Shown piece by piece: positions 1 through 6,126 of a DNA stretch of 11,304 nucleotides. How positions within the stretch are numbered: the first letter of the stretch is position 1; each line of letters opens with the position of its first letter. A program made the position numbers and the translations under genes. The notes beneath the pieces are model-generated. The model was not told the origin of the DNA and ran no database searches. It was given only the letters and a program-made list of their open reading frames with translations. The stretch spans positions 3,597 through 14,900 of the forward strand of contig DAVH01000028.1 of assembly GCA_002508545.1 (NCBI GenBank), read 5' to 3'. The DNA comes from Methanomassiliicoccus sp. UBA6. Lineage in GTDB: Archaea; Thermoplasmatota; Thermoplasmata; Methanomassiliicoccales; Methanomassiliicoccaceae.

Positions 1-1
1 C

Positions 2-751
2 CTCATCATGGACGCGGTCATCGGCGAGAGGGAGGTCAACTTCGGCCCGGCGTCCAAGGATGTCGGTGGCCAGGGGCTGAAGGCGCTGCGGGTGGACGGC
101 GACCGGGTCATCACCACCTGGGTCGGCCTGGCCGGTGCCAGCGTGGGCATCGGGGCGTGCATGCCCCAGGGGCCGGGTACCATCGAGGCGGTGTACCCCG
201 ACGACGTCAAGATCGGGGGAGCGCACCGCGTGGAGGTCAGCGTGGTGACCCCGAGGCTCGTCAGGGTCATCTACGCCGTGGACGACACCGACACCAAGGA
301 GAAGGGAGCGTCGTGGGTGCTGATGCTGCAGATGGCCCGGGAGATGAAGCTGGGGCACTACCTCGAGCACAAGATCGTGCAGCTGAACCCCAACGTGCCG
401 GAGAAGACCACCAACTGCGTCGCGGTCGGCGTGTCCTTCGCCGTCGCAGAGAAGGACGTCCCGGCGCTCACCGAGCAGGTGATTAAGTTCATCAAGGACC
501 ATACCTACAGCGAGAACACCACCCTCGCGATCTTCCAGGGCCTCAAGGTGCCCGACGAGGTCGTCGACTACGGAAGAAGGGCCAAGCGGGAGATCTTCAA
601 GATCGAGGACGCGAGACAGGTGGCGGAGCGCAACGGGGTCCAGCTGGTGAATGTCACCGGAAAGAGGGGCACGATCGGGGCGGTAGCCGGCATAGGCTGC
701 TTCGACCTTGGGCTGGAAGCGGCCGGGTTGCCCGAGGACAAGCTGCGGTAA
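2..751 (+). CDS. mmp11: Methanogenesis marker protein 11 (5'-truncated by window edge)
   Basis: The reading frame is open to the left edge (codons CTC ATC precede the first visible ATG at 8), so the true start probably lies outside the window. The 247 residues from that ATG cover what I judge to be the C-terminal four fifths of a roughly 300-residue protein. The clearest mark is a DDTDT motif at residues 92-96 (VDDTDTKEKGASWV). This acidic motif is shared with TiaS/DUF1743-type nucleotide-dependent enzymes and with methanogenesis marker protein 11. It is followed by a QLNPNVPEKTTNCV stretch and a C-terminal NVTGKRGTIGA segment. Marker 11 is known as a protein whose occurrence tracks methanogens; its biochemical role is not established. 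No membrane segment or signal is visible. The stop is only 10 bases before the uppS start, suggesting co-transcription. TiaS itself is less likely because the protein is short and has no zinc-ribbon or OB-fold tail. Confidence 0.72.
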   Translation, partial: LIMDAVIGEREVNFGPASKDVGGQGLKALRVDGDRVITTWVGLAGASVGIGACMPQGPGTIEAVYPDDVKIGGAHRVEVSVVTPRLVRVIYAVDDTDTKEKGASWVLMLQMAREMKLGHYLEHKIVQLNPNVPEKTTNCVAVGVSFAVAEKDVPALTEQVIKFIKDHTYSENTTLAIFQGLKVPDEVVDYGRRAKREIFKIEDARQVAERNGVQLVNVTGKRGTIGAVAGIGCFDLGLEAAGLPEDKLR

Positions 752-761
752 CGGAAATCCC

Positions 762-1577
762 ATGTCCGAGGAAAACGGCGAGGAGAGCAAGGCGATCAAG
801 AACGAGATATCCAGGGTCATCGCCAGCACCGCCTATAACACCTACGAGAAGCGCCTGATGAAGGAGGTCCGGGACAGCCCGATGCCCCGCCACGTGGCGA
901 TCATCATGGACGGCAACCGCCGGTTCGCCAAGGAGTTCGGGCTCACCACCGAGGAGGGCCACGTCAAGGGCAAGGATAAGCTGGAGGAGCTCCTGGACTG
1001 GTGTATGGAGCTCGGGATCAAGGTCCTCACGGTGTACGCGTTCTCCACCGAGAACCTGAAGCGGGACATCGACGAGGTCGAGAGCCTGATGAAGCTGTTC
1101 GAGGAGAACTTCTACCGTCTGGGGGACGACGACCGCGTCCACCGCCACAAGATCAAGGTCACCGTGCTGGGCCAGAAGGACCTGCTGCCCGACAACGTCA
1201 AGAAGGCCATCGAATACGCCGAGAAGCGGACCTCCGGGTACTCGAACTACTTCTACAACATCGCCACCGCCTACGGCTCCCGCCAGGAGATCATCCAGGC
1301 GATCAAGCAGATCGCCCAGAAGGTCAAGGACGGCCAGCTGGAGGTCGATGACATCGACGAGCGTACCTTCTCCAACTACCTGTACACCGCCGATTTCCCC
1401 GACCCCGACCTCATACTTCGGACTTCGGGCGAGGAGCGCATCTCCAACTTCCTGCTGTGGCAGCTGGCATACGCCGAGCTGTACTTCACCGACGTCTACT
1501 GGCCGGGGTTCAGGAAGATCGACTTCCTGCGGGCGATACGCTCCTACCAGCTTCGCCAGCGGAGATTTGGGAAATAA
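762..1577 (+). CDS. uppS: Cis-prenyltransferase: polyprenyl (undecaprenyl-type) diphosphate synthase
   Basis: This enzyme extends an allylic diphosphate with isopentenyl units in cis to make the long polyprenyl diphosphate used, as the phosphate, for sugar carriage in archaeal N-glycosylation. The 271-residue protein has the full family signature. HVAIIMDGNRRFA at 44-56 holds the catalytic Asp50, and FSTEN is at 94-98. The C-terminal block ILRTSGEERISNF, around 218-230, supplies the diphosphate-binding arginines and serine and leads into LAYAELYFTDVYWPGF. The cis family is unrelated to the DDxxD trans-prenyltransferases. I chose ATG 762 rather than an in-frame ATG at 708, because 708 lies inside mmp11 and would add 18 residues unlike the family. 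About 43 residues precede the catalytic block, a charged N-terminal helix of the sort common in archaeal homologues. The gene follows mmp11 by 10 bases. Confidence 0.93.
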   Translation: MSEENGEESKAIKNEISRVIASTAYNTYEKRLMKEVRDSPMPRHVAIIMDGNRRFAKEFGLTTEEGHVKGKDKLEELLDWCMELGIKVLTVYAFSTENLKRDIDEVESLMKLFEENFYRLGDDDRVHRHKIKVTVLGQKDLLPDNVKKAIEYAEKRTSGYSNYFYNIATAYGSRQEIIQAIKQIAQKVKDGQLEVDDIDERTFSNYLYTADFPDPDLILRTSGEERISNFLLWQLAYAELYFTDVYWPGFRKIDFLRAIRSYQLRQRRFGK

Positions 1578-1581
1578 CAAC

Positions 1582-1590
1582 CTATTTGTA
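1582..1590 (+). promoter_or_regulatory. Weak TATA-like element before the radical SAM gene
   Basis: The 47-base gap after uppS contains CTATTTGTA, an imperfect archaeal TATA box. It would place transcription start near 1612-1615 and leave a leader of only about 10-13 bases. An internal promoter is possible, but read-through from uppS would serve equally well. The gap also carries GAGG at 1614-1617, seven bases before the ATG at 1625, which supports that start. Confidence 0.25.
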
Positions 1591-1624
1591 TCGACCTACC
1601 TTAGCCCGACCAAGAGGCGGCCCA

Positions 1625-3352
1625 ATGCACAGGGAAGACATCATCTTTTTGCACGCGCCAAGCGTCTACGACTTCAGGAAGCGCTCCATCTTCTATGGTC
1701 CGGTCAGCGACCTGGTGCCGTCCACGCCGGTCTTCGAGATGTACCCCTTCGGCTTCACCACCATGGCCAACCGGCTGGACCGGGACGGGTACCGGGTGCG
1801 CATCATCAACCTCGCCAGCATGATGCTCAACGACCGCAAGCTGGACGTGGAGGCGCTCATCGGGAAGCTGCGCTCCAGCGTCTTCGGCATCGATCTTCAT
1901 TGGCTTCCGCACGCCCACGGCTCGCTGGCCATCGCCGAGATCGTCAAGCGGCTGCACCCCGACTCTAAGGTGCTGTTCGGCGGCTTCTCCTCCTCCTACT
2001 TCCACGAGGAGCTGATCCGTTATCCGCAGGTGGACCTGGTGCTGCGCGGCGACTCCACCGAGGAGCCGCTGGCCGCCCTCATGGCCGCGCTGGAGAGGAA
2101 CGATGACCTGTCCAAGGTCCCGAACCTCACCTGGAAGCAGGACAGCCAAGTGAAAGTGAACCCCTTGACCCAGGTGCCGGAGGACCTCGACCACCTGGAC
2201 ATCGACTACAGCTGGATCATCCGGTCGGTCATCAGGCACCGGGACCTCGAGGGGGCCAAGCCGTTCAAGGACTGGGACCGCTACCCCCTGACCGCGGTGT
2301 TCACCGTCCGGGGATGCAGCCAGTGCTGCGCCGTATGCGGGGGCAGCTGCGGGGCCATGCGCCGGGTGCTCGGACGCACCCGTCCGGCCTTCCGCAGCCC
2401 GGAGAAGGTCGCCCAGGACATCGCCGACGTGCAGGCGTACATCGACGCCCCGGTGTTCGTGGTCGGCGACGTCCGGCAGAACGGGGACCACTACGCGGAG
2501 AGGTTCTTCCGCCGGTGCCGCGAGCTGGGAGTGGACGGCAACGTCGTCCTCGAGCTCTTCACTCCCGCGCCCGCCTCGTACTTCGAGGAGGCGAAGAGCA
2601 CCTTCGACCGGTACTCGATCCAGTTCTCTCCTGATTCGCACGAGGAGAAGGTCCGCTACGCCCTCGGCCGCCGGTTCGACAACGCGTCGATGGAAAAGAG
2701 CATCACCAGCGCTCTAGCGAACGACTGCCAGCGGTTCGACATGTTCTTCATGATCGGCCTGCCGGAGCAAACCCCGGCCTCGGCCATCGAGTCCGCGGAG
2801 TACACCCGCAGGCTGTACGCGCAGAACAACAACGACCACCGCCTGCTGGTCTACACCTCCCCGCTGGCGCCGTTCCTCGATCCCGGCAGCTTCGCCTTCG
2901 AGAACCCCGAGAAGTTCGGCTACCGCCTGTTCGCCCGTACCCTGGAGGAGCACCGCGCCCGCCTCGAGAGCCCCAACTGGAGGGACGTGCTGTCCTACGA
3001 GACGGTGAACCTCGACCGCGACCAGATCGTGCAGGCGTCCTACGACGCCGCCGACCGCCTGAACGACGTCAGGGTGGAGGTCGGCCTGATGACCGCCGAG
3101 GAGCTGAAGATCAGGGAAGCGAGGTCGAGGGACGCCCGCCAGCTCATGAAGGAGGTCGACGCGGCGATGAAGATAAAGGACCTCAAGGAGAGGGAGGTAA
3201 TTCTCTCCAGGCTGAAGCAGAGGGGCGAGGACCTCATGGAGTCGACCATCTGCCAGAAGCGGGACCTGGAGTGGGACTCCCCCAGCGTGTTCCGCAGCAT
3301 CCCCAAGGCGATGTGCGCCCTGGTGTTCCGGAGAAGGACGCGGACCGGTTAG
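1625..3352 (+). CDS. B12-binding domain/radical SAM protein, probably Ta0216-type family
   Basis: The 575-residue protein has an N-terminal cobalamin-binding-like Rossmann region (about 35-160). It includes GIDLHWLPHAHG around 88-99 in the place of the usual DxHxxG motif, and FGGFSSSYF at 118-126. A radical SAM core spans about 222-440. The cluster motif is C231-x3-C235-x2-C238 within RGCSQCCAVCGGSCG; two further cysteines (234, 242) lie among or beside the ligands. A charged, probably helical C-terminal region (490-545) follows. Proteins of this architecture methylate or rearrange unactivated carbons with SAM and often cobalamin; the substrate here cannot be read. ATG 1625 is chosen because GAGG lies 7 bases upstream and because an upstream in-frame ATG (1457) is buried in uppS. 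It follows uppS by 47 bases. The stop overlaps the proC stop on the other strand. The Ta0216 assignment is from memory of the family. Confidence 0.82.
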   Translation: MHREDIIFLHAPSVYDFRKRSIFYGPVSDLVPSTPVFEMYPFGFTTMANRLDRDGYRVRIINLASMMLNDRKLDVEALIGKLRSSVFGIDLHWLPHAHGSLAIAEIVKRLHPDSKVLFGGFSSSYFHEELIRYPQVDLVLRGDSTEEPLAALMAALERNDDLSKVPNLTWKQDSQVKVNPLTQVPEDLDHLDIDYSWIIRSVIRHRDLEGAKPFKDWDRYPLTAVFTVRGCSQCCAVCGGSCGAMRRVLGRTRPAFRSPEKVAQDIADVQAYIDAPVFVVGDVRQNGDHYAERFFRRCRELGVDGNVVLELFTPAPASYFEEAKSTFDRYSIQFSPDSHEEKVRYALGRRFDNASMEKSITSALANDCQRFDMFFMIGLPEQTPASAIESAEYTRRLYAQNNNDHRLLVYTSPLAPFLDPGSFAFENPEKFGYRLFARTLEEHRARLESPNWRDVLSYETVNLDRDQIVQASYDAADRLNDVRVEVGLMTAEELKIREARSRDARQLMKEVDAAMKIKDLKEREVILSRLKQRGEDLMESTICQKRDLEWDSPSVFRSIPKAMCALVFRRRTRTG

Positions 3353-4158
3353 CTCTTTCCCAGCTCCGTCGACCGCTTGGCGGCGGCGTCCACCGCGTCG
3401 ATGAGCGCTCCGCGGACCCCCGCTTCCTCCAAGACCCTCATGCCCTCGATGGTCGTGCCGGCAGGGGAGGTCACCATGTCCTTGAACTGCGCCGGGTGGC
3501 CCTTGACCTCGAGCACGGTCTTGGCCGCGCCGAACACGGTCTGCGCCGCCAGGGTCTGCGCCACGTCCCGGGGCAGGCCGGCCAGCACCCCGCCGTCGGC
3601 CAGGGCCTCGATCACCAGGTAGATGTACGCCGGGCCGCTGCCGCTGAGGCCGGTCACCGCGTCCAGCAGCTTCTCGTCGAGAGCGAAGGCCACGCCCACC
3701 GAGTCCAGGATCCTCTGCACGGTGTCCTTGTCCTCCTTCTTGGCCGACTTTCCCAGGGCGAAGGCCGATGCCGAAGCGCCCACAAGGCAGGGCTGGTTGG
3801 GCATGACCCGGACGACACGGACCCCCCAGTTCAAGTGGGCCTCGATGAACGATATCTTGACGCCGGCGGCGATCGAGATCACCAGGTGGTCAGAGCCCAG
3901 CATGGGCTTCAGCTCGTCGAGCACCGGCGCGACGATGTTGGGCTTGACCGCGAGCACGATGGTGCTGGCCTCCCTGACCACCTCCACGTTGTCTGCGGTG
4001 ACCGAGACCCCCAGGGTGCGGGCGATGTAGTCCCGGCGCTCCGGCACCACCTCGCTGGCGATGAGCTCACCTGGGGCGCATACTCCGGAAGATATCATGC
4101 CTTTCATCATCGCCTCGGCCATGTTGCCGGCACCAATGAACCCGTACTTCTTGCTCAT
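3349..4158 (-). CDS. proC: Pyrroline-5-carboxylate reductase
   Basis: This enzyme catalyses the last step of proline synthesis, reducing 1-pyrroline-5-carboxylate with NAD(P)H in the cytoplasm. The 269 residues match the usual family length. An N-terminal Rossmann fold opens with YGFIGAGNMAEAM (5-17). RVMPNQPCLVG (117-127) is the family's nucleotide/substrate loop, and GLSGSGPAYIY (170-180) begins the helical dimerisation domain. The signature region KDMVTSPAGTTIEG (226-239) is intact. The start at 4158 is supported by a perfect GGTGAT Shine-Dalgarno sequence at 4162-4167, three bases away. The gene is monocistronic as far as can be seen: its left neighbour is convergent and pfpI lies 247 bases upstream on the same strand. 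Nothing in the sequence suggests a broken gene. Confidence 0.95.
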   Translation of the reverse strand: MSKKYGFIGAGNMAEAMMKGMISSGVCAPGELIASEVVPERRDYIARTLGVSVTADNVEVVREASTIVLAVKPNIVAPVLDELKPMLGSDHLVISIAAGVKISFIEAHLNWGVRVVRVMPNQPCLVGASASAFALGKSAKKEDKDTVQRILDSVGVAFALDEKLLDAVTGLSGSGPAYIYLVIEALADGGVLAGLPRDVAQTLAAQTVFGAAKTVLEVKGHPAQFKDMVTSPAGTTIEGMRVLEEAGVRGALIDAVDAAAKRSTELGKS

Positions 4159-4176
4159 CTTATCACCATGTATGTG

Positions 4177-4190
4177 ACGCCCTGAGGCGT
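4177..4190 (-). promoter_or_regulatory. Small inverted repeat in the proC leader
   Basis: ACGCC and GGCGT form a perfect 5-base inverted repeat around a 4-base centre, about 19 bases before the proC start codon and just upstream of its ribosome binding site. It could be a leader hairpin or an operator half-site pair. Its shortness means chance is a fair alternative. Confidence 0.25.
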
Positions 4191-4217
4191 GTTGACGGTG
4201 CGCTAATGGTCCCAGAC

Positions 4218-4232
4218 GATTTAACTATATGC
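4218..4232 (-). promoter_or_regulatory. AT-rich TATA-like element, probable proC promoter
   Basis: A short AT block in otherwise GC-rich sequence reads CATATAGTTAAATC on the minus strand. From there a proC transcript would start near 4199 and carry a leader of about 40 bases. On the plus strand the same block reads TTTAACTATAT, also a fair TATA box. It could then serve the hairpin-rich stretch to its right, so it may act in either or both directions. Confidence 0.38.
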
Positions 4233-4249
4233 GAGCGGAAGGTCCCCCG

Positions 4250-4405
4250 GCGGAAGCGAGGGATGAGAGCGAGCGAAGGCTTGCGTACCATGCATATCAC
4301 CGTTCCATGGGATCGGAACCACCCGAGGGCACGCCCGGCCGATATCTTGCAAGGCATCTGCAGGAGCCGGGCATGCGAGAGCGAGGGTTCAAGCCCATCA
4401 CCCGC
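4250..4405 (+). other. Hairpin-rich intergenic stretch, candidate structured RNA
   Basis: No credible gene is seen between proC and pfpI, but the right-hand part folds strongly on paper. Hairpin 1 (4269-4284) pairs GCGAGC with GCTTGC over a GAAG loop. Hairpin 2 (4302-4319) pairs GTTCC with GGAAC. Hairpin 3 (4329-4376) has three outer pairs, one C-A mismatch, seven perfect GC pairs (4333-4339 with 4366-4372), a 5-base bulge and seven more pairs (4345-4351 with 4359-4365), closed by a 7-base loop. Hairpins 1 and 3 each contain a G-U pair on the plus strand that would be a mismatch on the minus strand. A TATA-like block lies at the right distance upstream. GGTTCAAGC at 4386-4394 resembles a tRNA T-loop, but no tRNA can be folded around it. 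No known RNA family is recognised, and chance folding of GC-rich DNA remains possible. Confidence 0.28.
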
Positions 4406-4963
4406 TCAGCGGCCGCTCGCCGACACCGCGGTCATGCGCTGCGCCTGGGCCTCCCGTCCGGAGCCGAGATGGCGGATGATCTCGGACATGAACGCCGGGA
4501 GGTCGTCGGGCTTGCGGGAGGTTATGATGTTCCCGTCGACGACGACCTCCTGGTCGATGTACCGCGCGCCGGCGTTCATCATGTCGTCCTTGAGGGACGG
4601 CCAGCAGGTGACCTTGCGGCCGCTCAGGATGCCCGCCGAGGCCAGGACCCACGGCCCATGGCACAGCGAGGCCACCAGCTTGCCCTCCTCGTGCATGAGG
4701 CGCACGAACTGAGCGAACTCGGGATGCAGGCGCATCTTGTCGGGCGCATACCCGCCCGGGACCACCACCGCGTCGAAGTCCGAGGGTCGGGCATCGGCGA
4801 TGGACATGTCCACATGATTGGGTATACCGTGCTTGCCGTGGAAGCTGTCCTTGCGCCCGGAGCCGATCACCACTGGCCGGTGCCCCGCCTCCTTGAGACG
4901 GTAGTAAGGGTACCAGAACTCGATGTCCTCGTACAGGTCCTCGGTGAATATCGCTATCTTCAT
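4406..4963 (-). CDS. DJ-1/PfpI-family protein
   Basis: The 185-residue protein has the flavodoxin-like DJ-1/PfpI fold. It opens with MKIAIFTEDLYED, has VVVPGGYAPD at 67-76, and places the nucleophile elbow at ASLCHGPWVL with Cys101 followed by His102. Glu12 or Glu15 would be the supporting acid. Members have been reported as intracellular proteases (PfpI) and as deglycases or glyoxalase-like stress proteins, so the exact reaction is left open. The start at 4963 follows an AAGGAGAGG ribosome binding site. Longer in-frame starts (5065) would add a proline- and arginine-rich extension unlike the family and cross the likely promoter. About 18 residues at the C-terminus (REAQAQRMTAVSASGR) go beyond the usual end near 166 residues and look disordered. 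It is transcribed divergently from fpoA, with no sign of a shared pathway. Confidence 0.9.
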   Translation of the reverse strand: MKIAIFTEDLYEDIEFWYPYYRLKEAGHRPVVIGSGRKDSFHGKHGIPNHVDMSIADARPSDFDAVVVPGGYAPDKMRLHPEFAQFVRLMHEEGKLVASLCHGPWVLASAGILSGRKVTCWPSLKDDMMNAGARYIDQEVVVDGNIITSRKPDDLPAFMSEIIRHLGSGREAQAQRMTAVSASGR

Positions 4964-5005
4964 TCCATCCTCTCCTTGTCGGTAGGGATTGTTTGAAGGC
5001 GGAGG

Positions 5006-5014
5006 ACTTAAACC
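5006..5014 (-). promoter_or_regulatory. Probable pfpI promoter element
   Basis: On the minus strand GGTTTAAGT gives a TATA-like core that would set transcription start near 4985 and a leader of about 20 bases holding the AAGGAGAGG ribosome binding site. The core is flanked by GAAGG (4995-4999) and CCTTC (5013-5017), a 5-base inverted repeat that might be an operator. Confidence 0.35.
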
Positions 5015-5041
5015 TTCCACAGGCCTGCCGGCGCAGGAGGG

Positions 5042-5056
5042 GCGCCCAATGGGCGC
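5042..5056. repeat. Perfect GC-rich inverted repeat in the pfpI-fpoA divergent region
   Basis: GCGCCC and GGGCGC are perfect inverted copies around AAT. The element sits about 80 bases upstream of the pfpI start and 150 bases upstream of fpoA, immediately before the AT-rich repeat at 5058. No upstream plus-strand gene exists for it to terminate, so a protein-binding site fits better than a terminator. Confidence 0.4.
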
Positions 5057-5057
5057 G

Positions 5058-5083
5058 ATTATCATATTTCGTTTTTTGATAAT
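5058..5083. promoter_or_regulatory. Perfect 7-base inverted repeat, candidate operator
   Basis: ATTATCA (5058-5064) and TGATAAT (5077-5083) are perfect inverted copies 12 bases apart, so the half-site centres are 19 bases apart. Such spacing could suit a dimeric helix-turn-helix regulator contacting one DNA face. The site opens an AT-rich island that ends in a run of seven T at 5094-5100. It could govern pfpI, fpoA or both. Confidence 0.4.
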
Positions 5084-5173
5084 ACATGATTAATTTTTTT
5101 CCCTCGAACGGGCGTCACCAGGCACTATTATTGACCCATCCAGATTGGCCAGCAGACTTAACGCCGGATAACG

Positions 5174-5181
5174 TATTTATA
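5174..5181 (+). promoter_or_regulatory. TATA box of the fpo operon, probably leaderless
   Basis: TATTTATA is a good archaeal TATA box, preceded by GGATAACG, which resembles the BRE element. Its centre is about 26 bases before the A of the fpoA ATG at 5204, the usual TATA-to-start distance in archaea. No Shine-Dalgarno sequence precedes that ATG. The operon transcript therefore probably begins at or within a base or two of the start codon. Confidence 0.6.
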
Positions 5182-5203
5182 GAGGCTTACTATTCTCGCA
5201 TCA

Positions 5204-5563
5204 ATGCTCTTGGACACCTATTTGCCAATAGCAATCTTTGCAGTTATAGCTCTAGGAGTCCCTGCATTCGCGTTCTGGATGACCAAGTTCTTCCGGCCTA
5301 CCAGGATGACGGCTCTCAAGCGGGAGACCTATGAGTGCGGTGAGGTGCCGATCGGAGTGGCACGGGTCCAGTTCCATTTTCAGTTCTATATGTTCGCGAT
5401 CATTTTCGTGGTGTTCGACATAGTTACTGTTTTTTTCATGATCTGGGCCTTGAACTTCGTCAACCTTTCCTTTGACGCAAAGATGCTGATGCTTGCCTTC
5501 TTTGGATTGCTCCTGGTCGGGGTGTTCTATGCCCTGAGGAAGGAGGAGAGATTATGGATTTGA
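5204..5563 (+). CDS. fpoA: Fpo-like complex I membrane subunit A (NuoA homologue)
   Basis: This small membrane subunit (119 residues) sits at the joint between the iron-sulfur arm and the membrane arm. Three membrane segments are visible: about 6-26, 62-84 and 92-110. The loop carries the family motif ETYECGEVP with Cys45, equivalent to the loop cysteine of ND3. Asp72 of the FDxE motif is present, but residue 74 is Val (VFDIVTVFF) where bacterial, thermophilic and Methanosarcina proteins have Glu. The following Pro-Trp-Ala is Ile-Trp-Ala (80-82). The start at 5204 fits a leaderless transcript; no ribosome binding site is seen. The first 30 codons are more AT-rich than the rest of the operon. 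The last 10 bases overlap fpoB. Confidence 0.92.
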   Translation: MLLDTYLPIAIFAVIALGVPAFAFWMTKFFRPTRMTALKRETYECGEVPIGVARVQFHFQFYMFAIIFVVFDIVTVFFMIWALNFVNLSFDAKMLMLAFFGLLLVGVFYALRKEERLWI

Positions 5564-6117
5564 GCGCGTTCCCGAATGCAATCGCAATGAGCGCCAAGGA
5601 GTTCATGGAGTGGTCCACGAACGTCATGGATGACATCGTCCGCGCCACCGGCGTGAAGAGAGCGCTCGACAAGACGATGGACCCCCTCCTCAACTGGGGC
5701 GTCCGCAACTCGATGTACCCTCTGCACTTCGGTATCGCCTGCTGCGCCCTTGAGATGGCCGCCTGCTCCGGTCCCCGGTTCGACAACGAGAGACTGGGAC
5801 TGGTGTTCCGTTCGTCCCCCAGGCAGTGCGATGTTCTCCTGGTCAACGGCTGGGTCACCGTGAAGCTGCGCCCGGCCCTGAGGCGCCTGTACGAGGAGAT
5901 GCCCGAGCCCAAGTGGGTCATCGCCATGGGCGAGTGCGCGATCTCCGGCGGCCCGTGGTACGATTCCTACAACGTCGTCCAGGGTGTGGACACCTTCATC
6001 CCCGTGGACATCTACATCCCCGGCTGCCCCCCGCGTCCAGAGGCCCTGATAGACGGGTTCCTGAAGCTGCACCAGAAGATCAAGAAGTCGAAGATCGGCA
6101 CGTTCATGGATGACTGA
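5554..6117 (+). CDS. fpoB: Fpo-like complex I subunit B, terminal N2 cluster protein (NuoB homologue)
   Basis: FpoB holds the last [4Fe-4S] cluster (N2) that hands electrons to the membrane acceptor in a cavity shared with FpoD. All four expected ligands are present in the 187 residues: the adjacent pair Cys63-Cys64 in HFGIACCALEM, Cys128 in AMGECAISGG and Cys158 in YIPGCPPRPEA. The body matches the NuoB family in length. The first 40 residues form the usual variable N-terminal helix. AGGAGG at 5541-5546, seven bases before the ATG, fixes the start inside the end of fpoA, so the two genes are translationally linked. The protein is soluble and faces the cytoplasm. Confidence 0.96.
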   Translation: MDLSAFPNAIAMSAKEFMEWSTNVMDDIVRATGVKRALDKTMDPLLNWGVRNSMYPLHFGIACCALEMAACSGPRFDNERLGLVFRSSPRQCDVLLVNGWVTVKLRPALRRLYEEMPEPKWVIAMGECAISGGPWYDSYNVVQGVDTFIPVDIYIPGCPPRPEALIDGFLKLHQKIKKSKIGTFMDD

Positions 6118-6126
6118 GGTGGGAGC

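Noticed and set aside
654..1580. 308-residue minus-strand frame opposite uppS
   Set aside because: A Leu/Val/Gly-rich antisense frame produced by the third-position GC bias of uppS, which carries complete catalytic motifs.
1457..1624. Extended start for the radical SAM gene at 1457
   Set aside because: The added 56 residues lie inside uppS in another frame and do not look like protein of this family; GAGG before 1625 supports the shorter start.
4377..4405. Possible tRNA 3' end: GAGGG-TTCAAGC-CCATC followed by ACCCGCTC
   Set aside because: The T-stem has a mismatch in its third pair. The best upstream partner for the acceptor (near 4256) pairs only 5 of 7 bases, and no D-arm with GG or anticodon arm with U33 can be placed, even allowing an intron.
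4206..4996. Plus-strand reading frames of 168 and 255 residues across the proC-pfpI gap and pfpI
   Set aside because: Most of their length is antisense to pfpI, which has full family motifs. Their products are Arg/His-rich with no recognisable domain and no good ribosome binding site.
5042..5100. Intrinsic terminator formed by the GC hairpin and downstream T-run
   Set aside because: The T7 run is about 37 bases past the stem and no plus-strand gene lies upstream to terminate; a protein-binding role is more likely.
5086..5334. 82-residue plus-strand frame overlapping the start of fpoA
   Set aside because: It crosses the fpo promoter and overlaps fpoA in another frame, has no ribosome binding site, and its product resembles nothing known.
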